Shown here: positions 50,559 to 57,966 of the stretch, piece by piece | Layout of the letters: every line of letters starts with the position of its first letter | Position numbering within the stretch: the first letter of the stretch is position 1 | Assembly (NCBI RefSeq): GCF_020026925.1 | Contig: NZ_JAIQDW010000013.1 | Coordinates: forward strand, 1 to 64,000 | Source of the DNA: Flavobacterium hibisci | GTDB lineage: Bacteria > Bacteroidota > Bacteroidia > Flavobacteriales > Flavobacteriaceae | Direction of reading: 5' to 3' | Length of the DNA stretch: 64,000 nt | The notes under the pieces: generated by a model | Databases searched by the model: none | The model's input: the letters and a program-made list of their open reading frames with translations, nothing else | Told to the model about the DNA's origin: nothing | Made by a program: the position numbers and the translations under genes

Positions 50559-50915
50559 ATGAAAGATATTGAACAGATATACCACAATAACTTTGGAGTG
50601 GCCTTTTACTGGAAAAAGGAAAACAAAACAATTTTAGATAAAGTACAATTGGTTTTCAGGGAAACCGGATTTTATCTTTCTGTTGCCGAATTGAATCAGT
50701 TTTGTGATTTGATTGAGGACAGCCTTATTGAAAATACTTGTTGTGAATCCTGCCAGTTAAAAAACAGCTGCCATAAATTTTTACTCAAAACACCCTTATC
50801 TCAAGTAGATTTAGCAGTTTCGATGAAAGAGATAAAATCAATAAAGGATCTAATTGAAGGAACTTTATTCCGGTTGGATCTGGATGAATATGTATACGGA
50901 CCGGGCTTAAACTAA
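50559..50915 (+). CDS. Small Cys-rich hypothetical protein
   Basis: The 118-aa cytoplasmic protein starts IEQIYHNNFGVAFYWKK and has a four-Cys cluster at about 66-76 (CCESCQLKNSCHKF), a possible Zn or Fe-S site. It ends LFRLDLDEYVYGPGLN. I have the impression of similar proteins in Flavobacterium but cannot name the family. The multiheme cytochrome gene follows 73 nt downstream behind its own TATATTTA box, which makes a redox or maturation link possible but unproven. Confidence 0.7.
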   Translation: MKDIEQIYHNNFGVAFYWKKENKTILDKVQLVFRETGFYLSVAELNQFCDLIEDSLIENTCCESCQLKNSCHKFLLKTPLSQVDLAVSMKEIKSIKDLIEGTLFRLDLDEYVYGPGLN

Positions 50916-50988
50916 GAAATTCCAAATTATTTAACAGTTATTTTCCATAATTGAAATTTATTTATTTTAAAAAAGTATATTTACTATA

Positions 50989-52203
50989 ATGAAAATAGCC
51001 CTTACTCTTTTTACTTTATTTGCCCTGACGCTGCTTTTAATAAGTTGTAAAAATGAAGCCGATGATTATATTGATCCTCGCGGAACCGATTATGCTGGCT
51101 CTGAAAGCTGTATTCAATGTCATCAGCAACAACATCAAACTTCTATTTTCAGCGCACATTACAAAGCTACATTAGCTGCTACTCAAAAGAATATTTTAGG
51201 ACATTTTACAAATGGCAAAAATACTTTCGTCTATGACAAAACCACTAAACTTGTCATGGAGGAACGTAACGATTCACTTTATCAGGTATTGTATGAAAAT
51301 GGGAAAGAAGTTAAAGCTTATCCTTTTGATGTTCTCTTTGGTTTTAAACATGCTCAAACCAGCGGTTACTGGAAAAATCACAATTTTTATGAGTTACCCA
51401 TTTCCTACTATAAATCTACAAACAACTGGGCAACTAGTCCGGATTATTCTAACATGAAAGCCGATTTTAGTAAAAAAATACAAAAAGAATGCTTTTCGTG
51501 CCACAGTTCTAATATTGCAGGCGATTATGTGACTACAAGCAGTTCCGAAGCTTATAATTATATGGGAATGGAAGTTCATAACTTTATGAACAAAAACACT
51601 TTAATTTACGGATTAGATTGCGAGCGCTGCCATGGTCCGGCAAAAGAACATGTCCGGACGCATTTAAAATTTCCTGATTTAAAGAAAGCGCAAAATATGC
51701 TGTCTTTTCGTAATCTGAACAGGCAGCAAAGAATAGATGCCTGTGCTTTATGCCATTCGGGGAATGATAAAATGAAACTAAAATCACGATTTCAATTTAA
51801 ACCTGGAGAAAGTCTGACCGATTATTTTCAGGAAAACCGACGTACAAAAGACACGTTGACTTATGACGTACATGGAAACCAGTTAGGCCTGCTTTCTCAA
51901 AGCAAATGTTTTCAAAAAAGCCAGACTATGGACTGTATTACCTGTCATAACCCTCATCAGGATACGCCACAAAAAAGTATTTCGTACTCCAAAATCTGTA
52001 TGAGCTGTCATCAAAGCACGCAACACAAGGCTGTAACCTTAAAAACAATTTCAAAATCGGAATTAACGAATAATTGCGTCGAATGTCATATGCCAACACA
52101 AGATTCGAAAGTAATCCGTTTTCAGCAGTCGAATAGTGCTGCTTTTAACAGCTATTCGCTAAGAACACACAAAATTGCTATATATCCGACAGCTAAAAAG
52201 TAA
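50989..52203 (+). CDS. Seven-heme c-type cytochrome lipoprotein
   Basis: The 404-aa protein has a lipoprotein signal ending LLLISC and seven CxxCH heme motifs: CIQCH, CFSCH, CERCH, CALCH, CITCH, CMSCH and CVECH. The spacing and the trailing HNPH and HMPT segments resemble multiheme cytochromes of the NrfA/octaheme type, but no catalytic CxxCK is visible. It would be anchored on the periplasmic face of a membrane as an electron carrier or reductase subunit. Its stop codon directly abuts that of lpxH with no space between. Confidence 0.88.
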   Translation: MKIALTLFTLFALTLLLISCKNEADDYIDPRGTDYAGSESCIQCHQQQHQTSIFSAHYKATLAATQKNILGHFTNGKNTFVYDKTTKLVMEERNDSLYQVLYENGKEVKAYPFDVLFGFKHAQTSGYWKNHNFYELPISYYKSTNNWATSPDYSNMKADFSKKIQKECFSCHSSNIAGDYVTTSSSEAYNYMGMEVHNFMNKNTLIYGLDCERCHGPAKEHVRTHLKFPDLKKAQNMLSFRNLNRQQRIDACALCHSGNDKMKLKSRFQFKPGESLTDYFQENRRTKDTLTYDVHGNQLGLLSQSKCFQKSQTMDCITCHNPHQDTPQKSISYSKICMSCHQSTQHKAVTLKTISKSELTNNCVECHMPTQDSKVIRFQQSNSAAFNSYSLRTHKIAIYPTAKK

Positions 52204-52947
52204 TTATTTCTCAAACTTTTTGAGTTCAAAAGTTTCTCCATCAAAAACACCGTACGTAAAATAACCAATCCAGTCACCCAGATTTACATATTTTGAATCT
52301 TCTCCAACCGGAATGATCATGGGTAAATGACGGTGACCAAAAATAAAATAATTATAATGTTTGGTTTCAAGTTTTCGTTTGGCATACAAAACCAGCCACT
52401 CATTTTCTTCGCCCAGAAATTTCACATCTTCATCACCGGAAATGAGTTTATTTTTTACGGATAAGTATTGTGCTAAACTAACGCCAACATCAGGATGAAG
52501 CCAGCGAAAAAGCCATTTTGAAAACGGATTTGTAAAGACCTTTTTCATTCTTTTATATCCCTTGTCTCCGGGACCTTTTCCGTCCCCGTGACCAATCAGA
52601 AATGTTTTTCCGTTAAAGATAAATTCTTTATTGTCATGATAAACCGGAATATTCAATTCGGTTTCAAAATAATCATGCATCCATAAATCGTGATTTCCGA
52701 CAAAGAAAAAAATTGGGATTCCGCTGTCGCGAATTTCGGCCAGTTTACCTAAAATACGAACGAAGCCTTTTGGTACAACTGTTTTATATTCGAACCAAAA
52801 ATCGAATAAATCACCTAATAAAAAAATAGCTTCCGCATCATTTTTTACTTCATCAAGCCAGGCTACGAATTTCTTTTCACGAGGAAGACTCAATTCAGGA
52901 GTTGGAGCCCCAAAATGCTGGTCAGAAGCAAAATATATTTTTTTCAT
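52204..52947 (-). CDS. lpxH: UDP-2,3-diacylglucosamine diphosphatase
   Basis: The 247-aa calcineurin-like phosphoesterase of lipid A synthesis converts UDP-2,3-diacylglucosamine to lipid X. Metal-binding motifs are ASDQHFGAP, LLGDLFDFWFEY, FFVGNHDLWM, LIGHGDGKGPGDKGYK and IFGHRHLPMI. The length is as expected. It is convergent with the cytochrome gene with zero intergenic bases, so transcripts must overlap or terminate inside coding sequence. Confidence 0.92.
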   Translation of the reverse strand: MKKIYFASDQHFGAPTPELSLPREKKFVAWLDEVKNDAEAIFLLGDLFDFWFEYKTVVPKGFVRILGKLAEIRDSGIPIFFFVGNHDLWMHDYFETELNIPVYHDNKEFIFNGKTFLIGHGDGKGPGDKGYKRMKKVFTNPFSKWLFRWLHPDVGVSLAQYLSVKNKLISGDEDVKFLGEENEWLVLYAKRKLETKHYNYFIFGHRHLPMIIPVGEDSKYVNLGDWIGYFTYGVFDGETFELKKFEK

Positions 52948-53021
52948 TGGTGTGTTAAAAGTTAGATGTTAGAAGTTATGAGTTTTTGACTTTAACGTTT
53001 AACTCTTAACTTAAAACTTTA

Positions 53022-53474
53022 TTACATATTATCAGACGCAAACCATTCTGCAAATGAAGAGTCGGTTTCCTGAAGTTTTAGTGAGAAAAGTTTAATTCCT
53101 GAAGGCAATCTTGCTACGATCCTGTCAGCAAAATCAATTACCATATTTTCACTGGTTGGCTGATAATCGACAAGAATTACATGATGCCCACGATTTTTCA
53201 GTTCGTTTGCCAATTCTATATGTGGAGTAGTTTCATTAAATACAGTTGCATGGTCAAACTGATCGACGATTTCTTCTTTTACAATTTTCTTTAGATCCGA
53301 AAAATCAATCACCATTCCGAATTTTACATTTGAACGGTCCGTGATTGGCGAACCAATAACCGTTACCGATAATTTGTAACTGTGTCCATGAACGTTCTTG
53401 CATTTTCCGTCGTAACCGTATAAAGCGTGTCCGGTTTCGAAACTAAATTGTTTTGTAATTCTGATATTACTCAT
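53022..53474 (-). CDS. queD: 6-carboxy-tetrahydropterin synthase family protein
   Basis: The 150-aa protein of the PTPS/QueD family makes the queuosine precursor 6-carboxy-tetrahydropterin. Zinc ligands are in FETGHALYGYDGKCKNVHGH, and the catalytic region includes VIDFSDLKKIV, FDHATVFNE and PTSENMVIDFADRI. The reading frame is open back to 53750, but that extension would cross a hairpin element and the neighbouring gene. The promoter box at 53490-53497 fixes the ATG at 53474. Confidence 0.92.
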   Translation of the reverse strand: MSNIRITKQFSFETGHALYGYDGKCKNVHGHSYKLSVTVIGSPITDRSNVKFGMVIDFSDLKKIVKEEIVDQFDHATVFNETTPHIELANELKNRGHHVILVDYQPTSENMVIDFADRIVARLPSGIKLFSLKLQETDSSFAEWFASDNM

Positions 53475-53489
53475 CGGTTGTTTTTTCTG

Positions 53490-53497
53490 CAAATTTA
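53490..53497 (-). promoter_or_regulatory. -7 box for queD
   Basis: The minus strand reads TAAATTTG, 16 nt before the ATG, which decides between the short and long reading of the gene. Confidence 0.6.
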
Positions 53498-53554
53498 GGA
53501 AATAGATGTTGAGAAATGGTGTTTTAATACAAAAAGGTCTTGATTTACGGTTTT

Positions 53555-53633
53555 TAGCCCTGATCGCAGCGACATCCTTTTGTGGCGGGGTTCGCCACAA
53601 AAGATATAGCGGAGAGCAGGAATCAGCTCCTGA
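53555..53633 (+). ncRNA. Structured hairpin element, copy 2
   Basis: Flanks TAGCCCTGATCGCAGCGACA and GATATAGCGGAGAGCAGGAA surround a perfect 11-bp hairpin (53577-53587 with 53593-53603, loop GGGTT). The stem sequence differs completely from copies 1 and 3. It fills the gap between the enoyl-CoA hydratase stop and the queD promoter. Confidence 0.6.
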
Positions 53634-53638
53634 AAAAA

Positions 53639-54403
53639 TTACTTCTTGAATTCCAATAAAGCCTTTTTTGTAAAATCTGAAAGAACCAGTTTTCCGGTGA
53701 TTTTCGCGCGCTCGATTAATATCGATTCCCATTGTTCTGTACCTTCCCAAATAATTTTCTTCATTTCAAATAGCGCTTCGGGATTGTATGAACTGAGTTT
53801 TTGTGCAAAATTTTCCACTTCCGCATCCAGTAAATCAGCATTATGAAGTGCTGAATACAGTCCGTTTTGCAGGGCCCAGCTTGCGGATTTCCATTCGTGA
53901 GCTGCCAAAGTCATTTGGGTCATTGCCATTTTACCGATTTTACGGGAAACAGCAGGCTCAATAACAAACGGACCAATACCAATAGCGAGTTCCGAGAGTT
54001 TTACGGCACTCTCAGGCGTTGCCAAAACATAATCGCAGGCAGCTATAATGCCCACGCCTCCTCCAACGGCTTTTCCCTGAACGCGTCCAATAATAAGTTT
54101 GGTACAGTTTCGCATAGCGTTTAGCAAATGAGCAAAACCGGAGAAAAATTCGGTTCCCTGTTCTTCATTCTGCACCGCCAGCAATTCATCAAACGAAGCG
54201 CCGGAACAGAATACTTTTGAACCTTCGCTTTGCAGGATGATAACGGAAACTGTTTCATTTCGGCTTAACAAATTGATTTCTGCTGTTAGTCGATCCAGCA
54301 ATTCACGCGGAAAAGAATTACTGGCAGGGTGACCAAACTGAATGGTAGCCACCGTATTTTGAAAGGAAGTTGTTAAGCTTCCGTTTGGATTTTCTGAACT
54401 CAT
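53639..54403 (-). CDS. Enoyl-CoA hydratase/isomerase family protein
   Basis: The 254-aa crotonase-fold protein has the oxyanion-hole segments VFCSGASFDELL and RVQGKAVGGGVGIIAACDYV. The AIGIGPFVIEPAVSRKIG region follows. The usual catalytic Glu pair of true hydratases is not clear by eye, so the reaction could be hydration, isomerisation or another CoA-ester step. It is not in an obvious fatty-acid operon. Confidence 0.85.
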   Translation of the reverse strand: MSSENPNGSLTTSFQNTVATIQFGHPASNSFPRELLDRLTAEINLLSRNETVSVIILQSEGSKVFCSGASFDELLAVQNEEQGTEFFSGFAHLLNAMRNCTKLIIGRVQGKAVGGGVGIIAACDYVLATPESAVKLSELAIGIGPFVIEPAVSRKIGKMAMTQMTLAAHEWKSASWALQNGLYSALHNADLLDAEVENFAQKLSSYNPEALFEMKKIIWEGTEQWESILIERAKITGKLVLSDFTKKALLEFKK

Positions 54404-54511
54404 AAATAATAGTTTTAAAAGTAAAGTTACGGTTTTGACAACTATTTTTTGAGCTATATTGATTTGAAATTTGTTTTTTGAAAATTAATTGACTTTATTT
54501 GCTCTCGAAAC

Positions 54512-54580
54512 GGGGATTAGCTCATTTGGCTAGAGCGTCCCGAAAGCTTTCGGGAAGGTGACATCGCAAACTTTATACAC
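54512..54580 (+). pseudogene. Broken tRNA-Ala copy interrupted by a palindrome
   Basis: The first 26 bases (GGGGATTAGCTCATTTGGCT then AGAGCG) are identical to the 5' half of the intact tRNA-Ala that follows. The anticodon arm is then replaced by the perfect 18-bp palindrome TCCCGAAAGCTTTCGGGA (54538-54555). AGGTGAC of the variable region follows, and the T arm is absent (ATCGCAAACTTTATACAC instead). The result cannot fold as a normal tRNA. Confidence 0.75.
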
Positions 54581-54654
54581 GGGGGATTAGCTCATTTGGC
54601 TAGAGCGCTTGCCTGGCAGGCAAGAGGTGACCGGTTCGAATCCGGTATTCTCCA
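54581..54654 (+). tRNA. tRNA-Ala (anticodon GGC)
   Basis: A full cloverleaf is visible. The acceptor GGGGGAT pairs with ATTCTCC (two G-U pairs), the D stem is GCTC/GAGC, and the anticodon stem CTTGC/GCAAG encloses CTGGCAG with anticodon GGC. The T arm is ACCGG TTCGAAT CCGGT and the discriminator is A. CCA is not encoded. A terminator follows at 54663. Confidence 0.95.
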
Positions 54655-54662
54655 CAAACTAT

Positions 54663-54692
54663 AAACTCAGGTTAAAAAACCTGAGTTTTTTA
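54663..54692 (+). terminator. Terminator after tRNA-Ala
   Basis: An 11-bp perfect stem, AAACTCAGGTT (54663-54673) with 54678-54688, has a 4-nt A loop and is followed by Ts. It runs into the stop codon of the small convergent gene. Confidence 0.85.
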
Positions 54693-54866
54693 TTTCTCAT
54701 TAGCAGTATCTTCAAAATCCGGTTCGTCTTCTTTAGATTTTTTATAGTCGTTGTTTAGAAACTCTGTCAGTTTCTTTTTCTCTTTTTGATTTTTTCTAAT
54801 CATAAACAAAATTAGCAACATTAGTACTACTGCTACAACTCCAATTATTATCCAATTGATTTCCAT
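54690..54866 (-). CDS. Single-pass small membrane protein
   Basis: The 58-aa protein (ATG at 54866; the upstream ATG at 54893 would add nine residues) has one helix (INWIIIGVVAVVLMLLILFMI). A charged tail follows (RKNQKEKKKLTEFLNNDYKK, ending in an acidic stretch). This is a FeoB-associated-like or small inner-membrane protein pattern, without recognisable family. The gene is convergent with the tRNA. Confidence 0.65.
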   Translation of the reverse strand: MEINWIIIGVVAVVLMLLILFMIRKNQKEKKKLTEFLNNDYKKSKEDEPDFEDTANEK

Positions 54867-55045
54867 ATCCTTAAATTTCACTAAAATTATCATTTTAAAA
54901 TTTTCCGGATATTATCAAAATGTTAAACCTCTGTAATTGTACAAATCTGTTATAACAGGCTTTTCTATCTAAGTAATTATAATTAAATTGCTGACAACAA
55001 AAAAAAAACGCTTTTAACCTGAATGGACTATAAAAATTAAATTCC

Positions 55046-55609
55046 ATGGATTCTGATAAATTTATTTTCTGCCTGGAAGGTGTACCAGATATAGAAAACG
55101 ACACTGCTACCGAAGTGGTTAAAAGTCTTGAAAAACTGGCCTTTAATCAGGGAATTTCCAGCATTCACAAAACCTGCGATACTATTGAAGGACTCGAGGA
55201 AAGCCTGAATAACCTGCTTTATGACGATCATAATTTCAAAGATTACGAAATCATCTATCTGGTAATGAAGGGCGAAGCCAACAACATCTGCCTCAACAAC
55301 TACTATTACAGCCTGGAAGAAATCGCCGAAATCTTTGAAGGTAAAATGAAAGGTAAAATCCTGCATTTTGCCAATTCAAAAATATTAGACCTCAACGAAG
55401 AGGAAGCACAGTATTTCCTGGATATTACCGGAGCACGAGCGATTTCCGGTTATGGTACGTTTTCGAACAATTTTACAAGTACCGGCTCTGTTGACAAAGC
55501 TTTTTTCAAATTATGCCAGGAAGAGGACGACCTCATTGAAATTGTAGAAACACTCTACGAAAAGCATTACGATCTTTGTAAACTTCTGGATTTTAGGCTG
55601 TATTATTAG
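55046..55609 (+). CDS. Hypothetical soluble protein (DUF6642-like)
   Basis: The 187-aa cytoplasmic protein opens DSDKFIFCLEGVPDIENDT and has an alpha/beta pattern with a central ARAISGYGTFSNNFTSTGS segment. The layout resembles caspase-like or CHAT-type folds in outline (YEIIYLVMKGEANNICLNN then a helix). I recall DUF6642 as a possible family assignment but cannot verify it. No neighbouring gene suggests a role. Confidence 0.6.
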   Translation: MDSDKFIFCLEGVPDIENDTATEVVKSLEKLAFNQGISSIHKTCDTIEGLEESLNNLLYDDHNFKDYEIIYLVMKGEANNICLNNYYYSLEEIAEIFEGKMKGKILHFANSKILDLNEEEAQYFLDITGARAISGYGTFSNNFTSTGSVDKAFFKLCQEEDDLIEIVETLYEKHYDLCKLLDFRLYY

Positions 55610-55644
55610 TTTTTTAGAAGCAGATTATTTGTTTTCAATAAGAC

Positions 55645-55723
55645 GTTTTGTCCTGCTGTCCGCTATATCTTTTTCCTGGTAAAGGAGCAGGAAAAAGGAT
55701 GCCGCTCCCATCAGGGCTATATT
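55645..55723 (-). ncRNA. Structured hairpin element, copy 3
   Basis: Read on the minus strand it has flanks TAGCCCTGATGGGAGCGGCA and GATATAGCGGACAGCAGGAC around a 10-bp perfect hairpin (55669-55678 with 55688-55697, 9-nt loop). The orientation is opposite to copies 1 and 2. It lies between two convergent protein genes. Confidence 0.6.
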
Positions 55724-55760
55724 AGAAATTTCAACTTTTTAAGACCTAAGTTAACAAAAA

Positions 55761-55785
55761 AAGCCCTCGATTACGAGAGCTTTTA
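55761..55785. terminator. Hairpin between convergent genes
   Basis: AAGCCCTCG (55761-55769) pairs with CGAGAGCTT (55774-55782) with one mismatch, flanked by A and T runs on either side. It is suitable as a bidirectional terminator for the genes at 55046 and 55810. Confidence 0.6.
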
Positions 55786-55809
55786 ATCATATTATTTACA
55801 AATCTAAAC

Positions 55810-56139
55810 CTAAGCCTGATCATCAGTTGAAGCATCCGGGGCATTAGTTTTTACAGATTCAATTCCATTATCTCTCCCTGAAGCACTTTCGTACATTTCG
55901 CTGTTTCCAATAATTTGTCCGTTTGAAGCCTTTAATGAAAAATAAAACTTCCCACTAGAAGATTCTTTTTTATCAAATTTTGAATCGTCCTGTGAATTCG
56001 TTTTTACAGATTCTATTCCGTTTAAACAAGCTGCTTTTGTCGAATATCCTTCGCTTGTCAAAATCGTCTGACCGTTGCCGGCTTTCAAATTAAATTGAAA
56101 TTCTCCATTTGTTCTTTTGGTAATTACAAATTTTCCCAT
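55810..56139 (-). CDS. YegP-family (DUF1508) tandem-repeat protein
   Basis: The 109-aa protein contains two copies of the DUF1508 unit: GEFQFNLKAGNGQTILTSEG with GIESVKTNS, and GKFYFSLKASNGQIIGNSE with GIESVKTNA. These small beta proteins are common in proteobacteria and Bacteroidota. Function is not established. Confidence 0.9.
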   Translation of the reverse strand: MGKFVITKRTNGEFQFNLKAGNGQTILTSEGYSTKAACLNGIESVKTNSQDDSKFDKKESSSGKFYFSLKASNGQIIGNSEMYESASGRDNGIESVKTNAPDASTDDQA

Positions 56140-56255
56140 GCTGTTTTTTGCTTTTAAGTTATTGGTTAGAAATGATTTTATTCTGCATTATATATAAAAG
56201 TACAAAACTTAGAAATACGATTTTATGGTTAACCGTAAATTGTAAATTTTATAAC

Positions 56256-57209
56256 TTATTTCAGTAAAAACCCTAACCGAATCGAACCGTAAAAATAGCC
56301 CGTATTCGTATTATGAACAGGATCTTTTAATTCTCTTCCACGATACAAAAATGAATACGATATATTAAAATTATTATGTCGGTATTTAAACCCTGCTTCA
56401 GCATTAAAACGTAAAGGTTCTAAATCAAAAGTCACCGGACTTGAATCATTAAACATACTTCCCTGAATTGTCGCATCATAAAATTGATAATTGACGCTTG
56501 GCATCGCATAAAAGTAAAATTCACGAACATTGTACTGTGGTTCAAAACTTACCGATGCATCATGCAGATTTGAGTCGTAAACCGGCAATAGTTTTTTAAA
56601 CCCAAACCGGGCTAAAAATCCTGTAGAAACTCCTGTAAAAATAGTTCCCAGATTTGCTTCTGACTGATAATGAAAATCTACATAGTCATGATGCTTCTTA
56701 GAAAATAATTTTTTCGAATACATAACATGAGTCTGTACAGCCAGGGCATTATGCAGTTGATTTTCCCAGCCATATACTTTTTTATACCCAATTATATGAT
56801 GAAAACTTTCCTGCATTTCTTTACCAAAAGCATTCGGTCCCATGTAGCCTAACTGAAAATCAGTTTTCAAAACTGATTCACTCTGATAAAAAAAACTGTG
56901 TCCAGCCTCCGCAAAAAGATATCCGGTAAAAGGGCGGTCGTTTATGGTAACCGCTTCCTCATTAATAAACCTCGGATTATAAATATATTGACCGATCCTG
57001 AATTCGGTGATTTCTTTATTGATCTTTTCATTGTTATTTTTCGACAAAAACCTGTAAAAAATTTCCAGTCCATTGGTATAATACATATCATTTTTAGAGG
57101 AAGTATACAAATCGTTATCAGTAATAAAACCGATTTCAGTCTTTTTCTGGGCAAAGCCAAAAGCTGTCAGGAATATGAAAAGCAGAAAAAAGCTTTTTTT
57201 ACTTTCCAT
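56256..57209 (-). CDS. LpxR-family (DUF2219) outer-membrane protein
   Basis: The 317-aa protein has a signal peptide (to AFGFAQ) and a 12-strand-type barrel. It matches the lipid A 3'-O-deacylase LpxR/DUF2219 family: FITDNDLYTSSKNDMYYTNG at the N-terminus, FRIGQYIYNP and LGYMGPNAFGKEMQESFHHI. Whether it deacylates lipid A cannot be told. It is the last gene of a unit with mtgA (11-nt overlap) and an FAD oxidoreductase. Confidence 0.85.
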   Translation of the reverse strand: MESKKSFFLLFIFLTAFGFAQKKTEIGFITDNDLYTSSKNDMYYTNGLEIFYRFLSKNNNEKINKEITEFRIGQYIYNPRFINEEAVTINDRPFTGYLFAEAGHSFFYQSESVLKTDFQLGYMGPNAFGKEMQESFHHIIGYKKVYGWENQLHNALAVQTHVMYSKKLFSKKHHDYVDFHYQSEANLGTIFTGVSTGFLARFGFKKLLPVYDSNLHDASVSFEPQYNVREFYFYAMPSVNYQFYDATIQGSMFNDSSPVTFDLEPLRFNAEAGFKYRHNNFNISYSFLYRGRELKDPVHNTNTGYFYGSIRLGFLLK

Positions 57210-57966
57210 CATAATTTATTTTACCAACGGCGCGCATTTCGCGAATAATTCTTTCTTTTCTTCTGTTGATATAACTTGAAGATCCCGTTGCTTTAAATTT
57301 CCTTGGATTTGGCAAAATGGCCGCGATACCTGCTGCCTGCATTGGTGTCAGGCTTGATGCATCACGTCTATACCAGTATTCTGTTGCGGCATAAGCACCA
57401 TAAACCCCATCTCCCATTTCGATACTGTTCAGGTAAACTTCCATAATACGTTCTTTGCCCCAGATGAGTTCAATCAGCACTGTAAAATAAGCTTCGAGTC
57501 CCTTACGGAAATAACTTTTTCCCTGCCAGAGAAAAACATTCTTGGCTGTTTGCTGAGAAATGGTGCTTCCTCCACGAATCCTGCGGCCGCGTTCGTTGCT
57601 TTTGTAGGCCTTTTGAAGTGCTTTAAAATCGAATCCGTTATGATACAAAAAAGTTCCGTCTTCACTGGCAATAACGGCTTTTTGAAGATTTTTGGAGATC
57701 TTTTCTATTGGTTCCCAGTTATGATCGAAATATATTTCTTTATCAGACATTTTGTTCTCTATGACCCGTATCACCATAAGCGGTGTAAAAAATACAGGGA
57801 CATATTTAAAAATTACAACCCATGCAATCGAAATTCCGAAAAACCATAAAGCAGCTTTTATGAAAAACCATTTTATTTTTTGTCCCAAACTACGATTTGA
57901 TTTTTTAGAAGCAGGTTTCGATTTGCCTGCGGTTGTTTTTTTTGGTGTTGGTTTCTTGGCTGCCAT
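57199..57966 (-). CDS. mtgA: Monofunctional peptidoglycan transglycosylase
   Basis: The 255-aa GT51 enzyme polymerises lipid II into glycan strands. A Lys-rich N-terminus precedes one membrane helix (WFFIKAALWFFGISIAWVVI). The catalytic domain has AVIASEDGTFLYHNGFDFKA (with the catalytic Glu), GGSTISQQTAKNVFLW and KERIMEVYLNSIEMGDGVYG. No transpeptidase domain is present. Its start overlaps the upstream oxidoreductase stop (TAATG). Confidence 0.94.
   Translation of the reverse strand: MAAKKPTPKKTTAGKSKPASKKSNRSLGQKIKWFFIKAALWFFGISIAWVVIFKYVPVFFTPLMVIRVIENKMSDKEIYFDHNWEPIEKISKNLQKAVIASEDGTFLYHNGFDFKALQKAYKSNERGRRIRGGSTISQQTAKNVFLWQGKSYFRKGLEAYFTVLIELIWGKERIMEVYLNSIEMGDGVYGAYAATEYWYRRDASSLTPMQAAGIAAILPNPRKFKATGSSSYINRRKERIIREMRAVGKINYDGK

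Noticed and set aside
53475..53750. 92-residue N-terminal extension of queD
   Set aside because: It runs through hairpin element copy 2 and into the neighbouring gene, and it lies upstream of the -7 box at 53490. The family starts at the ATG at 53474.
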